This document shows positions 7,954 through 18,415 of a DNA stretch of 64,000 nucleotides, piece after piece. Each line of letters starts with the position of its first letter. Position 1 is the first letter of the stretch. The position numbers and the translations under genes are program-made. The stretch comes from Roseomonas sp. HF4 (GTDB taxonomy: Bacteria > Pseudomonadota > Alphaproteobacteria > Acetobacterales > Acetobacteraceae). The DNA is taken from assembly GCF_005222755.1 (NCBI RefSeq), contig NZ_STGD01000009.1:1-64000 (forward strand), written 5' to 3'. The notes beneath the pieces were generated by a model. That model was not told the DNA's origin, ran no database searches, and saw only the letters and a list, made by a program, of their open reading frames with translations.

Positions 7954-9639
7954 TCATGCGTCGGTCTCGTTCCAGGGTTTTGCCGCGGGTTCCGGCAGCA
8001 GGCGGATCCCCAGGTAGCCGCGGCCGCGGAACAGCGCGCAGTCCTTTGCTCGCCGAAAGCCTTGCCTCTCCAGCATCGCCCCGAGCCATTTCGCATTGTG
8101 CGGCTCGTCGGACCGTTCCTGCACGAAGGTGCGCCAGGAACCGAACAGCTTGCTGCTCATCTCGCCGAAGCCCGCGCCGATCTCGCAGCACTCCTCCACC
8201 CACTGGGTCAGCAGGTCCTGCTCGGCGAAGTACTCGGCCGTGGCATCAAGGACGGCCCTCGGGCGCAGGAGCCCGTCGCGCTGCCACGCGAGGCACCCAT
8301 CGATCATCCAGCGCAGGATGCCGGGCCACTCGCCGCGCAGCTTGTCAGAGAGTTGCGGATCAGGCGAAGCAGGCCGATGAACGAATGGGACGACGTTGAA
8401 TCGGCGTCGGGCAGCATCATCGACGTTCCGCAGCGCGGGTTTGTGGTTGCCGCTGATCGTCAGCTTGAAGTTCGGGACGTAGGTAAAGAAGTCCTGCCGC
8501 ATGAAGCGTGCTGTGACCGGATCACCGCCCGTCAGTGCCTTGATCCGGGCCTCTGCCCAGGCGCGACCCTCCTCGGTCTCGGTGGTCATCACCAATCTGG
8601 CCCCCGCCAGCATCGCTAGGTCGGTCGGGTGCTTTTCCCCCTTCGACGCCGTGAATGTGTCGAGGGCAGCGGTGACGGCATAGGCGCCCATGATTCCCGA
8701 TACCGTGACCAGGAGGACGCCTTTGCCGTTGCCGCCGGGGCCATAGACGAAGAGCAGGGCGTGCTCGCGGGTGATGCCGGTGAGGCAGTAGCCGAACCAG
8801 CGCTGTAGGAACCCGATCAGTGCCGGGTCACCGTTGGTCGCCTGCTCGAGGAAGGCCAACCAGGTCGGGCAGTCGGCGGTCGAGGCCGGCGCGACTGCGG
8901 TGATGCGGGTGATGTAGTCGGTGCCGGCGGCCGCGCGCATCATCCCCGTTCGCAGGTCGATGACGCCACCCGGTGTGCCGAGCAATTGCGGATCCGAATC
9001 CCAGATATCCGCGGTGACGGCGAGGGCTTCGTCGGCTTGGGCGAAGCGTTCGACCGCCGCGGCGAAGGACGCCTTGCCGGTGATGGCCTGCGTCTTGAAC
9101 TCTGCGCCGCGATTGAGGGATGCGACGAGCTGGCGCGCCCAGGTGAAGGCCCTACGGGTCCGATCGCGCACCCATCGGACGTCGTCCCATCGGTACCAGC
9201 AACCTGTGGTGTGGCAGTAGCGGAGGTCGTTGCCGTGCCGTTTGGCGAAGGCGAGCGCGACGCCATGCTCGGTCAGCTCGACCTGGCCCTCTGCGGAAGT
9301 GTCAGACCGGTCAGCCAGGAAGGCGGGGTCGGTGAGGTCGCCGACCGAGAGCCAGCCCTGCTCGATCATCAGCTTGAGGAAGGCGAGGTGGTCGTGCCCG
9401 GCGCAGTGGCCGTGCATGCAGTGCAGCACGAAGCGGCCAGACTCGGACGCCGAGGCGTTCATCGCGATGGTGGCGAAGTCGTCCGCGGCGGACGTGTGCG
9501 CGGCGGCATTCACGCAGCGGAGGTGGTGCTTGCGGTCGACCACCCTGTCGACGAAGCACCCCGGGCGGCGTGCCTGCAGGGCGGTGACGACCTCGAAGCG
9601 CCGGGCCTGGCTGCGCTCCCAGCGGCGGAGGTCGAACAC
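7954..9639 (-). pseudogene. P4-type phage/plasmid primase-helicase, 5'-truncated
   Basis: The 561-residue frame matches the C-terminal part of P4-family DNA primases: a D5-N-like region (about residues 130 to 270, with CPTWLAFLEQATNGDPALIG), then an SF3 helicase with Walker A GPGGNGKGV at about residue 310, TTETEEGRAWAE as the acidic motif and LTISGNHKPAL as motif C. The usual Ser/Thr after the Walker lysine is Gly here. The same frame stays open upstream to 9834 (ILDGTPCDIFALPAVAG) without any start codon, so the N-terminal primase-polymerase domain was lost where the sequence meets the opposite-strand helicase piece. Such proteins start replication of integrative elements and satellites. 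Confidence 0.8.
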
Positions 9640-9770
9640 CTCGCCGGTCCTGGGGTCGGTGACCTCGAGCCGATCGAAGGGGTGGGTCTCCTGCTTTCGG
9701 CGGCGCTCCCCACGCGACGCGCCCGCGACGGCCGGCAGCGCGAAGATGTCGCAGGGGGTGCCGTCGAGGA

Positions 9771-11039
9771 TTGCTGTCTCCGGAGGCGGACCTCCTCCCG
9801 CGCGACGTGCTAGGGCCGCGGTTCGACGATCTCAGCTCAGATATCCGCACCGACTTCCTGAACGACTTCCAGGGGCTCGCCGAGCGGCACAATCCGATCG
9901 TGCGTCGGGTTGTTCGGCGCACCAGGCCGATGCTCGAAGCGCGCGGGCTGCTGAAGCGCATTGGCGTGTTGACGCATCCGAAGCCTGAGGACGGCCTGCC
10001 AACCTCGCTGTTCAGCGGTGAGGGCCTGGAGATGAGCATTGCCTTCAGGGCGGCCTATGAGGCCGCTGAAGCCTTCAGCCGCCTTTACGCGCAGCGCTTT
10101 CCCGGCGCTGGCTTTCTAAAGACCATCCTTCTGCGCCGCATCGGTTCTTCGGCGCGCGCAGGGCTGGAGACAGCACGGCATCTGCTTGGTCGGCTGGACG
10201 GTCCGCTCGTCCCCGAAGACGAGACGAGCGATGAAGGCGTCCCCGACAATGCCCTGCCGCCCGATCCCCAGGAGATCGAATACCTACGCGACGTTGAGCG
10301 GAACCTGGCCGCCGTCGTGGCAGGCAGTGACACGGATCCGAAGGTTCAGGTGGTGCTGCACTATCTGCGTGAGCGGCGCTGGCTTGAGACGAACGGCGCC
10401 ATCATCTTCAGCCAGTACCGGACGACGGCGGAGTGGGTCCTGGAGGCCCTCTGTGCCGCGTTTCCGGACGAGCCGGTGGCGCTCTACGCCGGCGGCGCCG
10501 CGTCCTTCGTGCAGCGCGGTCAGGATCGCCGCACGGCTGCCCGCGAGCAGATCAAGCGACGCATCCAAGATGGGGAGATCAGGCTGGTCTGCGCCACGGA
10601 CGCTGCTTGCGAGGGGCTGAATCTACAGCGCCTCGGTGCGCAGGTGAACATCGACTTGCCGTGGAACCCATCGCGGCTGGAGCAGCGGAAGGGGCGCGTG
10701 CAGCGCATCGGCCAGGCGCGAGACGACATTCACGTGCTGAGCCTGCGCTATGCCGGCACCGTGGAGGATCAGGTCTACGCGGCGTTGTCCCAGCGCTTCG
10801 GCGACATCTTCTCGGTCCTTGGCCAGCTTCCGGATGCCTTCGAGGACGACTGGATCTCGGCCGTGCTCAAGGATCGCACGGCACTGCAGAACTTCTCACA
10901 GCGCGTCGAGACGGCGAAGCCACCGATGGAGCTGCGCTACTCTCTGGACATCGCCGACGATCAGGGCCTCGACTGGGAGTACGCAGAAAAGGTCCTCTCC
11001 TCGCGCGATATCGACGAGTGGATGCGGCAGGGATGGTGA
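9771..11039 (+). pseudogene. SNF2-type helicase, C-terminal half only
   Basis: The 422-residue frame carries the second RecA-like domain of a SNF2/RapA-type ATPase: IIFSQYRTTAEWVLEAL (motif IV), VCATDAACEGLNLQRLGAQV (motif V) and PWNPSRLEQRKGRVQRIGQA (motif VI with arginine fingers). The preceding 200 residues (NPIVRRVVRRTRPMLEARGL, LRRIGSSARAGLETARHLL) resemble the linker of large anti-phage or restriction-linked helicases. The N-terminal ATP-binding domain with Walker A and DExx box is absent; the frame starts at the junction with the primase remnant. It ends 50 bases before the HEPN gene, suggesting a former operon. It cannot be an active ATPase alone. Confidence 0.75.
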
Positions 11040-11088
11040 TTACAGCGATCGCCAGTCAGATTGCTCCTATCCTCGGAGCGTTCCGCCC

Positions 11089-11568
11089 ATGATGCCGCAT
11101 GTCCCCGTGCTCGACATGATGCGTCGGACGATGATCAACTTGGCCTTCGTTGAGCGCCATGCTGCCAAGGACGGGCCCTTTGAGGTCACGCAGCTGATCA
11201 ACTCCTTCCTCGGTGCCCTGGCGCATCCTTGGGAGACCCTGAAGGCCGACCTGCCGACCACATCGCTTGCGGATGCCGCGGCAGCAGGGTGGCCCGTCCC
11301 GGAACAGCAAGGAGGCCGCGGACCTCCGCCGGAGTCACTTGGTGACTTGCTGCGCTTGCTTCGCAACGGGATCGCCCATGGAAACCTTAGCTTTCTTCCC
11401 GATGGCCGCGGCCAGATCCAGGCAGTCCGCATCGAAAACTACGATCGGGGTCGACTGACTTGGCGCGGCGTGATCTCCGTACAGGATATGCGGGCGCTCT
11501 TGCATCGGTTCGTCGTGCTGGTGGAGGAGGTCGACCACGAAGCCCGCCAGCCAAAGCGCACGGCATAG
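11089..11568 (+). CDS. HEPN-type protein (probable RNase)
   Basis: The 159-residue product is mostly helical and carries RNGIAHGN at residues 92 to 99, which fits the Rx4-6H active-site motif of HEPN ribonucleases with Asn after Arg, the commonest form. It is preceded by a helix LGDLLRLLRNG and followed by a C-terminal helix (MRALLHRFVVLVEEV). HEPN proteins are metal-independent RNases used in toxin-antitoxin, abortive infection and CRISPR effectors. I chose the first ATG of MMPHVPVLDM because the frame upstream overlaps the helicase; a GGAG lies about 11 bases before it. No adjacent nucleotidyltransferase antitoxin is seen. It lies downstream of the half helicase and upstream of the 499-residue protein. 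Confidence 0.65.
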   Translation: MMPHVPVLDMMRRTMINLAFVERHAAKDGPFEVTQLINSFLGALAHPWETLKADLPTTSLADAAAAGWPVPEQQGGRGPPPESLGDLLRLLRNGIAHGNLSFLPDGRGQIQAVRIENYDRGRLTWRGVISVQDMRALLHRFVVLVEEVDHEARQPKRTA

Positions 11569-11612
11569 GCTTCGTCTGACTGTTCGCGTCGGGGCCTTGG
11601 GAGGGAGGGAAC

Positions 11613-13112
11613 ATGTCGATTGATGTCAGCGGGGTCGCCCGCATCCGGCATGCGGAAAATGGCACCGTTTACACAGTCGATCCCGACGAGTTGGACTGGG
11701 ACGAGGTTGGCAACGAGGAGCGCGGCATGGGTGCCGAGGTCACCCATGTGGCGGTAGTCGAGCATTCAGAGCTGGGGAACCTGAACTGGACCGTCTGGGA
11801 ATACCCAGTGGGCACTTACAATAATCAGCAGACGGATGTCGGTCGACATACGCTGCTGGAAAATTTCGAGTTCGGGGTGTCGGACCCGGACGTTGCCGCC
11901 TCAGACCGGGAGGCTCGCATCCAGGCGATGGTCGACTGGTTCTTCGAGAATTTTGAAGACCCCGCCCACCGCACACCCTACGAAACTGCCGAGGGCGGCT
12001 ACATCTGGATTTGGGGCGGGCCATATGACGCCGCCGACGAGATCGGCAGCAACTTCTCAGAAGAGGATCAGGAGCTTATCGATGAGGCCGTCGAGCGCGT
12101 GCAGCACGACGGGATATTCGACTGGGCGCCTACCGAGAAGCCCGGCGACTACGAACCTGAACGGGACGACCCCGAGGACGAACCCGGTGACGGGCAGCCT
12201 CCCGTGGAAGACGAGGAAGAACCGGACGGACGCGTCTCTAGCTTTGAGGACATCCTCGCCACCATTCCCCCCGAACCGTCAGGTCCGCTCTTCGACCGAA
12301 CGGATCAGGCACGGATCGATCTGGTCGATTGGGACGGCGCTGCGGCCCCTGACGGCGCTCTGCTATCGGCGCTGCGCGAGCAGACGGCCGAGCTGATCTT
12401 GCAGCTGGAGGGCACCAACGGACATCAGGCCCTTCTTCACGCCCTGATTCGATACTCCGACGCGGTCAACGCCGTGCCGGCGCCGATCCCGCGCCTCTAC
12501 ATCGAGGGTGTCTTCCTTGAGAACGCGGCCGCCCAGGGCGATCGGGAGATCGTGGCCGGCGACCGCCCACCCCTGCCCGGCAGTGTCCCGAGCGGCTTGG
12601 CGTCCCTGCACCATTTGCACGGGACACTAATTATGTCGACGCCGACCGGCTCAGCCATGGTCGAGGCGGCGGAGCGGTATCGTGCGACGCCCAAAGATCA
12701 GGATCGCCTGAACCAGTCGATCAAGGAAGTGGCGCAGGCCATCCGCGACACCCCAGTCGTCTTTGGTCCGGTCGCGCGGCAACTGGCGGAACAGGCAGCC
12801 TCCAACGTCGGCAAGGGCGAGCGGCCCGCGCGGTCGAACCACGCTGCATCCCTGCTCCTTAAGCGCATGCTGGCTGGGGCCGGTAAGGTCGTTAAATTTG
12901 CAGTGGTTGCGGGCCTCCTGACCGTCGTGGGCGACGGCTTGGCGGCGACCGGGGCAGGGGTGCAAGCGATGGCGGCCGTTACGGCCTTAGGCGAAGCCGC
13001 TTGGAGCTTCCTAGTAGGCCACGTCGACGCTCTGCGGACCTTCGCCGCCTTGGTGGGTTCTGACCTTGGTTGGCTGCGCCAGCTAACGGCTTGGCTGCTC
13101 AGTCGGCGATAG
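11613..13112 (+). CDS. Unrecognised 499-residue protein with hydrophobic C-terminus
   Basis: The N-terminal 180 residues hold a tryptophan- and acid-rich domain: a strand-rich part (VTHVAVVEHSELGNLNWTVW) and then WFFENFEDPAHRTPYETAEG followed by GYIWIWGGPYDA, a pattern I believe recurs in other uncharacterised proteins but cannot name. Residues 180 to 215 are an acidic Pro/Asp/Glu linker. The middle (230 to 420) is helical. Residues about 426 to 480 are hydrophobic (KFAVVAGLLTVVGDGLAATG, then AWSFLVGHV), enough for one or two membrane helices. A GGGAGGGA ribosome site precedes the ATG. It follows the HEPN gene by 44 bases on the same strand. A sensor-linker-membrane layout would fit a defence effector, which is inference. 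Confidence 0.6.
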   Translation: MSIDVSGVARIRHAENGTVYTVDPDELDWDEVGNEERGMGAEVTHVAVVEHSELGNLNWTVWEYPVGTYNNQQTDVGRHTLLENFEFGVSDPDVAASDREARIQAMVDWFFENFEDPAHRTPYETAEGGYIWIWGGPYDAADEIGSNFSEEDQELIDEAVERVQHDGIFDWAPTEKPGDYEPERDDPEDEPGDGQPPVEDEEEPDGRVSSFEDILATIPPEPSGPLFDRTDQARIDLVDWDGAAAPDGALLSALREQTAELILQLEGTNGHQALLHALIRYSDAVNAVPAPIPRLYIEGVFLENAAAQGDREIVAGDRPPLPGSVPSGLASLHHLHGTLIMSTPTGSAMVEAAERYRATPKDQDRLNQSIKEVAQAIRDTPVVFGPVARQLAEQAASNVGKGERPARSNHAASLLLKRMLAGAGKVVKFAVVAGLLTVVGDGLAATGAGVQAMAAVTALGEAAWSFLVGHVDALRTFAALVGSDLGWLRQLTAWLLSRR

Positions 13113-13723
<611 letters not shown>

Positions 13724-13943
13724 GCGCGCGGCCATCCTGCGACGGCCGAAAGAGAACCCCGGTCGAGGGGACCCGCCGTATAATCGCCCTTCCCGCGCCG
13801 CGCAACGCCCCCGACCGTTGACGCGCGCCCGCCGACGGCGCTATACGCCCGCCTCCCACGGTGGCACCTCGGTGCCGCCGACGGTTGTATTCGGGTGGAA
13901 GCCCGGAAACCTCCGCCAGTTTGAACGCGTTCCGGGGCGACCC

Positions 13944-14261
13944 ATGACCTATGCAGTGATCCGCACCGGCGGCAAGCAGTACCGCGTCACGCCTGACGCC
14001 GTGCTCACCGTCGAGAAGCTCGAAGCCGAGCCCGGGGCAACCGTGACCTTCCACGACGTGCTGCTTCTGGGCGGCGAAGCGGGCCTTACGGTCGGCGCGC
14101 CGACCGTGCCGGGCGCCTCCGTGACCGCAACGGTCGTCAAGCAGTCCCGCGGCGACAAGGTCCTCATCTTCAAGAAGCGCCGCCGCCAGAACAGCCGGCG
14201 CAAGAACGGCCATCGGCAGCACCAGACGGTGCTGAAGATCGCCTCCATCACCGCCGCCTGA
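13944..14261 (+). CDS. rplU: 50S ribosomal protein L21
   Basis: The 105-residue protein begins [20 protein letters not shown], the universal L21 N-terminus, and continues with [20 protein letters not shown] and the basic RNA-binding segment [20 protein letters not shown]. It binds 23S rRNA in the large subunit. The frame is open far upstream, but the start at 13944 is fixed by the family and has GGGGCGA before it. It heads the rplU-rpmA pair upstream of obgE, the usual bacterial order. The promoter should lie in the 220 bases between the tRNA gene and this start. Confidence 0.97.
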   Translation: MTYAVIRTGGKQYRVTPDAVLTVEKLEAEPGATVTFHDVLLLGGEAGLTVGAPTVPGASVTATVVKQSRGDKVLIFKKRRRQNSRRKNGHRQHQTVLKIASITAA

Positions 14262-14280
14262 GCGGAGAAGGACACAAGCC

Positions 14281-14550
14281 ATGGCACACAAGAAGGCAGG
14301 CGGCTCGTCCCGCAACGGCCGCGACAGCGCGGGCAAGCGCCTCGGCGTGAAGCTCTTCGGCGGGCAGACCGTGAACGCAGGCTCCATCATCGTGACCCAG
14401 CGCGGCACGAAGATGATCCCGGGCGACAACGTCTATGCCGGCCGCCAGCACAGCCTGCATGCCAAGGTGGATGGCCGCGTCACCTTCCGCCGCCGTGCAG
14501 AAGGCCGCGTCCACGTGACGGTCGTGCCGGACGCGCAGGCCGCCGAGTAA
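14281..14550 (+). CDS. rpmA: 50S ribosomal protein L27
   Basis: The 89-residue protein starts [20 protein letters not shown], the conserved L27 tail that reaches the peptidyl-transferase centre, followed by [20 protein letters not shown] and [20 protein letters not shown]. The length is normal. It lies 19 bases after rplU with GGAGAAGGA as ribosome site, so both are co-transcribed. A strong terminator follows. Confidence 0.97.
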   Translation: MAHKKAGGSSRNGRDSAGKRLGVKLFGGQTVNAGSIIVTQRGTKMIPGDNVYAGRQHSLHAKVDGRVTFRRRAEGRVHVTVVPDAQAAE

Positions 14551-14577
14551 CGGATCGCCTGATCGCGATGCGTGGGC

Positions 14578-14600
14578 GGGGGCCGCGAGGCCCCCGTTTT
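14578..14600 (+). terminator. Rho-independent terminator after rpmA
   Basis: A perfect seven-base-pair stem GGGGGCC/GGCCCCC closed by the stable tetraloop GCGA is followed by GTTTT. It separates the ribosomal pair from obgE 21 bases further on. Confidence 0.9.
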
Positions 14601-14618
14601 CGTTCCAGGGCACCCTGA

Positions 14619-15626
<1,008 letters not shown>

Positions 15627-15660
15627 ACCTTCGCCGCGCGGCATGCTAGAGCCGCCGGCC

Positions 15661-16779
15661 ATGTCCGCATCTTCCCTCGCGCAGGCGAAGCGCATCGTCG
15701 TCAAGATCGGCTCCGCTCTCGTGGTGGACGAGGCGACGGCCGCGCCGCGCGCCGCCTGGCTCGCCTCGGTGGCGGCGGACATCGCGGCGCTGCGCGCCCG
15801 CGGCGCCGAAGTCGTCGTCGTCTCCTCGGGCGCGATTTCGCTCGCCCGCCGCGCCCTCGGCCTGACGCGCCGCGCCTTGCGGCTCGAGGAAAAGCAGGCA
15901 GCCGCAGCGGTCGGCCAGATCCGCCTGGCCGGCGCCTGGCAGGATGCGCTCGCCTCGCATGGCATGAACGCCGCGCAGCTGCTGCTGACGCTCGAGGATT
16001 CCGAGGACCGGCGCCGCTACCTCAATGCGCGCGCGACCGTCTCGACGCTGCTCGGGCTCGGCTGCGTGCCTGTCATCAACGAGAACGACACCGTGGCCAC
16101 CGCCGAGATCCGCTTCGGCGACAACGACCGCCTCGCCGCGCGCGTCGCCGAGATGATCAGCGCCGATGCGCTGGTGCTGCTGTCCGACATCGATGGCCTC
16201 TACACGGCCGACCCGCGCAAGGACCCCGCGGCCGTGCACATCCCGGTGGTCGAGCGGCTGACGGACGAGGTCATGGCCATGGGGGGCGAGCCGCCGCCCG
16301 GCTATTCCTCGGGCGGCATGCGCACGAAGCTCATCGCCGCGCGCATCGCGACCGGGGCGGGCTCGGCCATGGCGATCGCGCTCGGCAAGCGGGACAACCC
16401 GCTCACGGCCATGGCGGATGGCGCGCGCTGCACCTGGTTCCTGCCCGCGCCCGAGGGCCGCACCGCGCGCAAGCGCTGGATCGCCGGCAGCCTGGCTCCG
16501 CTCGGCGTGCTCACGGTCGATGCGGGCGCGGCTCGGGCGCTGGCGCGCGGGTCATCCCTGCTGCCGGCGGGCGTTCGCGCCGTCGTGGGCGACTTCGCGC
16601 GCGGCGACCCGCTGAGCGTGCGGGACGAAGCGGGACGCGAACTGGCGCGCGGCCTGTCGGCCTACGATGCCGACGCCGCGCGCCTGATCGCCGGCCATCG
16701 CAGCGAGGAACTCGAAGCGCTGCTCGGCTGGCGCGGGCGGGACGAGATCATCCACCGGGACGACCTCGTCCTGCTGTAG
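15661..16779 (+). CDS. proB: Glutamate 5-kinase
   Basis: ProB phosphorylates glutamate as the first step of proline synthesis. The 372-residue product has the amino-acid kinase domain at about 1 to 260 ([59 protein letters not shown]) and a C-terminal PUA domain ([20 protein letters not shown]). I chose ATG 15661 (MSASSLAQ) because it is six residues before the first conserved strand; an upstream in-frame ATG at 15643 also exists. ProA normally follows directly, but here three unrelated genes intervene. Confidence 0.95.
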   Translation: MSASSLAQAKRIVVKIGSALVVDEATAAPRAAWLASVAADIAALRARGAEVVVVSSGAISLARRALGLTRRALRLEEKQAAAAVGQIRLAGAWQDALASHGMNAAQLLLTLEDSEDRRRYLNARATVSTLLGLGCVPVINENDTVATAEIRFGDNDRLAARVAEMISADALVLLSDIDGLYTADPRKDPAAVHIPVVERLTDEVMAMGGEPPPGYSSGGMRTKLIAARIATGAGSAMAIALGKRDNPLTAMADGARCTWFLPAPEGRTARKRWIAGSLAPLGVLTVDAGAARALARGSSLLPAGVRAVVGDFARGDPLSVRDEAGRELARGLSAYDADAARLIAGHRSEELEALLGWRGRDEIIHRDDLVLL

Positions 16780-16788
16780 GCCGACGCG

Positions 16789-17154
16789 TCAGCCGCGCGG
16801 CACGGGGATGTGGCGAACCGAGAGGTTCTCGCCCGAACCCTCGATCACCGCGATGTAGCGCGCCGGCTGGTGGGCCGGCGGCGTCAGGAGCTCGACCGAG
16901 AGGTTCTCGCCGCTGCCCGTCACGCGGGCGGGGGAGAGCGTGAGCGTCTCGCGCGGCGTGGTCGCGGAGACCGACTGGTTGTCGCCGCTGCCGACGACGA
17001 CCGAGCCGGATCCGATCAGCCATTCGTTCGCCTGGGCACCCGTATGGACCAGGGCGGCGAACGCCACGGCGGTGGCGATGCGGAGGATGATGCGGTTCCT
17101 TCCTGTGGTGTGCGGGGGGGCGGAAGCGTCCTGACCACCTCTTCGTTCGATCAC
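16789..17154 (-). CDS. Small secreted protein with three GSG(D/E)NxSV repeats
   Basis: The mature part contains three copies of a short motif, GSGDNQSV, GSGENLSV and GSGENLSV, spaced about 25 residues apart, each on a predicted strand. A signal peptide RIATAVAFAALVHTGAQA precedes it, with cleavage before NEW. The annotated start is a GTG giving a 121-residue product with an odd 20-residue leader. A perfect-looking ribosome site AGGAAGGA sits six bases before an ATC codon at 17091 that would start the signal peptide exactly. The stop is 10 bases from the proB stop on the opposite strand. No family is recognised. Confidence 0.5.
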   Translation of the reverse strand: MIERRGGQDASAPPHTTGRNRIILRIATAVAFAALVHTGAQANEWLIGSGSVVVGSGDNQSVSATTPRETLTLSPARVTGSGENLSVELLTPPAHQPARYIAVIEGSGENLSVRHIPVPRG

Positions 17155-17312
17155 GTGGGAAGGTGACGCGGCGGCCCCCAAGGGACTGCGCGAATGATGC
17201 CGATCGGGACCGCGAATGGCGCGCGGCCACACATCTTTGCGAGGCGCCCTTGCATGTGCGAGTTTCGCGCCGCCCGCGCCACCCGGCGCCAAACAGCCAT
17301 GAGGCCACGCAG

Positions 17313-18308
17313 ATGACCTTCACCCGGGACGGAAACCACCGCCTGCTCCGCCGATCGCTCCTCGTTGCCGCGGCGGCCGCGCCGCTCGCGCGCCCCGCAC
17401 TCGCGCAGGAGGGCTTCCCGAACCGCCCCGTGCGCCTCGTCGTCGGCTTCACGCCGGGCGGCGCCACCGACATCTCCGCCCGCGCCATGATGGGCAAGAT
17501 GAGCGAGGTCCTCGGCCAGCCCGTGGTGGTGGAGAACCGCCCCGGCGCCGGCAGCAACCTTGCCTCCGAGATCGTGGCGCGCAGCGCGCCGGACGGGCAC
17601 ACCATCCTGCTCGCCACGCTCGGCGCGCTGGTGATCAGCCCGATGATCATGCGCCTGCCGATCGACCCCGCGCGCGACCTGGTGCCGGTCTCGATCGCGG
17701 TCGACCTGTTCAACATCATGGTCACGCCGGCGGACCGGCCCTGGCGCAGCGCGGCGGATGTCATCGCCGCGGCGAAGTCGAAGCCGGGCGAGCTCTCCTG
17801 GGGCCACAGCGGCATCGGCAGCGCGCCGCAGCTCGCCGGGCTGCTGTTCGCGAAGATGGCGGGCATCGACACGATCGGCGTGTCCTATCGCGGCGGCGGG
17901 CTGGTCGTGACCGACCTCGTCTCGGGCCGCCTCGACTACGGCTTCCCGACCGCCCCCTCCGTCCTGCCGCAGGTGCGGGAAGGCCGCGTGCGCGCGCTGG
18001 CCGTGCCGACGGCGAACCGCTCGCGCCTGCTGCCCGACGTGCCGACCGTCGCCGAGAGCGGCCTGCCCGGCTACGACGTGCCGTCCTGGTACGCCATCGT
18101 CGCGCCTGCGGGCACGCCGCAGCCGGCGATCGCGAAGCTGAACCAGGCCGTGACGACGGCGCTGCGCGACCCGGGCGTCACCGAGATCCTGAACCGCAAC
18201 GGCCTGGAGCCGATGCCGACCACGCCCGAGGAGATGGCCCGCGCCTGGGCGGCCGAACGCGAGAAGTGGGGCCCGCTGATCCGCGAGAGCGGCATCCGCA
18301 TCGACTGA
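17313..18308 (+). CDS. Bug/TctC-type tripartite tricarboxylate receptor
   Basis: The 331-residue protein has a twin-arginine-like or Sec signal (LLRRSLLVAAAAAPLARPAL ending ALAQ) and the Bug fold: PNRPVRLVVGFTPGGATDIS, QPVVVENRPGAGSNLASEIV, GHSGIGSAPQLAG and LLPDVPTVAESGLPGYDV. Bug proteins are periplasmic receptors for carboxylates or amides feeding TctAB transporters; many are orphans, as here, with no tctAB genes in the window. The start at 17313 was chosen over upstream in-frame starts because it directly precedes the signal peptide. It interrupts the usual proB-proA adjacency together with the next gene. Confidence 0.92.
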   Translation: MTFTRDGNHRLLRRSLLVAAAAAPLARPALAQEGFPNRPVRLVVGFTPGGATDISARAMMGKMSEVLGQPVVVENRPGAGSNLASEIVARSAPDGHTILLATLGALVISPMIMRLPIDPARDLVPVSIAVDLFNIMVTPADRPWRSAADVIAAAKSKPGELSWGHSGIGSAPQLAGLLFAKMAGIDTIGVSYRGGGLVVTDLVSGRLDYGFPTAPSVLPQVREGRVRALAVPTANRSRLLPDVPTVAESGLPGYDVPSWYAIVAPAGTPQPAIAKLNQAVTTALRDPGVTEILNRNGLEPMPTTPEEMARAWAAEREKWGPLIRESGIRID

Positions 18309-18415
18309 TCCTCGCCCGTGCCGGCCCTGGGCCGGCACGGCGCGGCAGGCGCACCGGGTTGCCTCGGCCGGACACGCGGCGCAGCATCGTCACTCCTCCG
18401 GGAAGGAGCACGCCC

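Noticed and set aside
7890-7960. Copy of the tRNA-Ser 3' end as left attachment site
   Set aside because: No stretch matching the tRNA 3' end was found at the island's left boundary.
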